From: Syntrophobacter fumaroxidans MPOB
GTDB lineage: Bacteria > Desulfobacterota > Syntrophobacteria > Syntrophobacterales > Syntrophobacteraceae
Assembly (NCBI RefSeq): GCF_000014965.1
Contig: NC_008554.1
Coordinates: 918,001-982,000 of the forward strand
Reading direction: 5' to 3'
DNA length: 64,000 nt
The notes under the pieces: generated by a model
Told to the model about the DNA's origin: nothing
The model's database searches: none
Seen by the model: the letters and a program-made list of their open reading frames with translations, nothing else
Shown: positions 63,356 through 64,000 of the stretch, in pieces
Position numbering within the stretch: the stretch's first letter is position 1
Layout: each line of letters opens with the position of its first letter
Position numbers and translations under genes: made by a program

Positions 63356-64000
63356 TCACCGTTCAACGCAAGCCCTCATCAAATGATCGATGACGACACG
63401 GGCCGAACCCGAGTGAAAAAGCATCGCCACATGACTCATCGGGGGGCACTCCCGGCTTTCCCAGTGAGAGCCGCTCGGGTGCAGGGCTTCGTTGGGAAGA
63501 ACCATATTGTCGAGTGGTGAATAGATGGCGAGTGCCGGTATCGCGCGACGGCCGGGTTCTCTTTCAAGCTCCGCAATCAGCGGTCCCCGGTAAGCCAGAC
63601 TCTGCGCCAGCCGGCCGATTCCCAGGACGGCCAGTTTCGATCCATGATGCGGAGTGCCGATGGTCACGACGGCCCCGATGGACACTTCATCGCAACGCTC
63701 GGAATAGGCCCGGCAAACAAGCCCCCCGAGACTGTGTCCGACCATCACGATCGGCTTTCCCTCAAAGCGGCTCGCCAAGTCCCGCGCCAGCCTGTCGAGC
63801 CGCTCCAGGATGTCGTGAAAGGAACAGCGAAAGCTGTTGTAGTCCAGAACAAAGACATTCCTGAAGCCCGCCCTGTGCAGCCACAGCCGGTACAGTATCC
63901 ATGCGCTGGAATTGTGATAAAGCCCGTGCACGAGTATTACGGGCGGGAACGGACATTCCGGGTCGGGCGCCGCGGTGCGGAATCTTTGCATATGCCCCAA
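63356..64000 (-). CDS. Alpha/beta-hydrolase, esterase/lipase-like, 5' end outside the window
   Basis: At least 214 residues. VILVHGLYHNSSAW forms the oxyanion-hole region, VMVGHSLGGLVCRA the nucleophile elbow (Ser), VVTIGTPHHGSKLA is typical of PGAP1/LipA-like esterases, and a catalytic His is likely in CPPMSHVAMLF. The frame is still open at base 64000 (a TTG there), so the true start probably lies beyond the edge; relatives often carry an N-terminal membrane helix. Substrate unknown, probably a lipid or ester. Confidence 0.8.
   Translation of the reverse strand: MGHMQRFRTAAPDPECPFPPVILVHGLYHNSSAWILYRLWLHRAGFRNVFVLDYNSFRCSFHDILERLDRLARDLASRFEGKPIVMVGHSLGGLVCRAYSERCDEVSIGAVVTIGTPHHGSKLAVLGIGRLAQSLAYRGPLIAELEREPGRRAIPALAIYSPLDNMVLPNEALHPSGSHWESRECPPMSHVAMLFHSGSARVVIDHLMRACVER

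Overview
The window is a GC-rich bacterial chromosome segment with Gram-negative envelope genes (a complete Tol-Pal operon, a TamA/BamA-type outer-membrane protein, a TolC/RND efflux operon). Family content, codon use and the presence of an APS kinase that seems to serve sulfation suggest a deltaproteobacterium (Desulfobacterota), plausibly a Syntrophobacter-like sulfate reducer or syntroph. That placement is inference; no rRNA or other taxonomic marker is present.

Layout. 1-12.8 kb: a partial gene at the left edge on the minus strand, two lytic transglycosylases, a sirtuin deacetylase, then tolQ-tolR-tolA-tolB-pal-cpoB and an Omp85/TamA-like gene. This is an envelope-maintenance block followed by two small unknown genes. 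12.9-20.4 kb: a TauE/SafE permease and a minus-strand operon tetR-acrA-acrB-tolC with a palindromic operator candidate upstream of tetR. 20.6-23.7 kb: a GspE/PilB-type ATPase and a membrane metallophosphoesterase. 23.8-25.9 kb: an AT-rich island with one HEAT-repeat membrane protein, bounded by imperfect inverted repeats of about 40 bp. 26-31.3 kb, all minus strand: a divergent TrpD-like transferase, a zinc-type dehydrogenase, smpB, ptsI and ptsH.

32.2-62.9 kb is a polysaccharide locus: an APS kinase (PAPS supply), a Wzi-like outer-membrane protein, a Wzx-type flippase, three sulfotransferases, a secreted GHL6-like glycosidase, an MBOAT/SGNH O-acylation pair, a Wzy-type polymerase, a Wzz-type chain-length protein, two GT4 glycosyltransferases, an initiating sugar-phosphate transferase and a DegT aminotransferase. 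Together these predict a sulfated and probably O-acylated exopolysaccharide or capsule.

The polysaccharide locus is interrupted at 45.8-55.4 kb by a cargo region. It holds an intact IS630-family element, a two-gene operon (a protein of about 2030 residues with a Walker-type NTPase, translationally coupled to a protein with a HEPN-type R-x4-H motif), and a decayed IS630 transposase. The two-gene operon is the best candidate here for an undescribed system, most likely a conflict or antiphage system. The window ends in a hairpin-rich intergenic region and a partial alpha/beta hydrolase.
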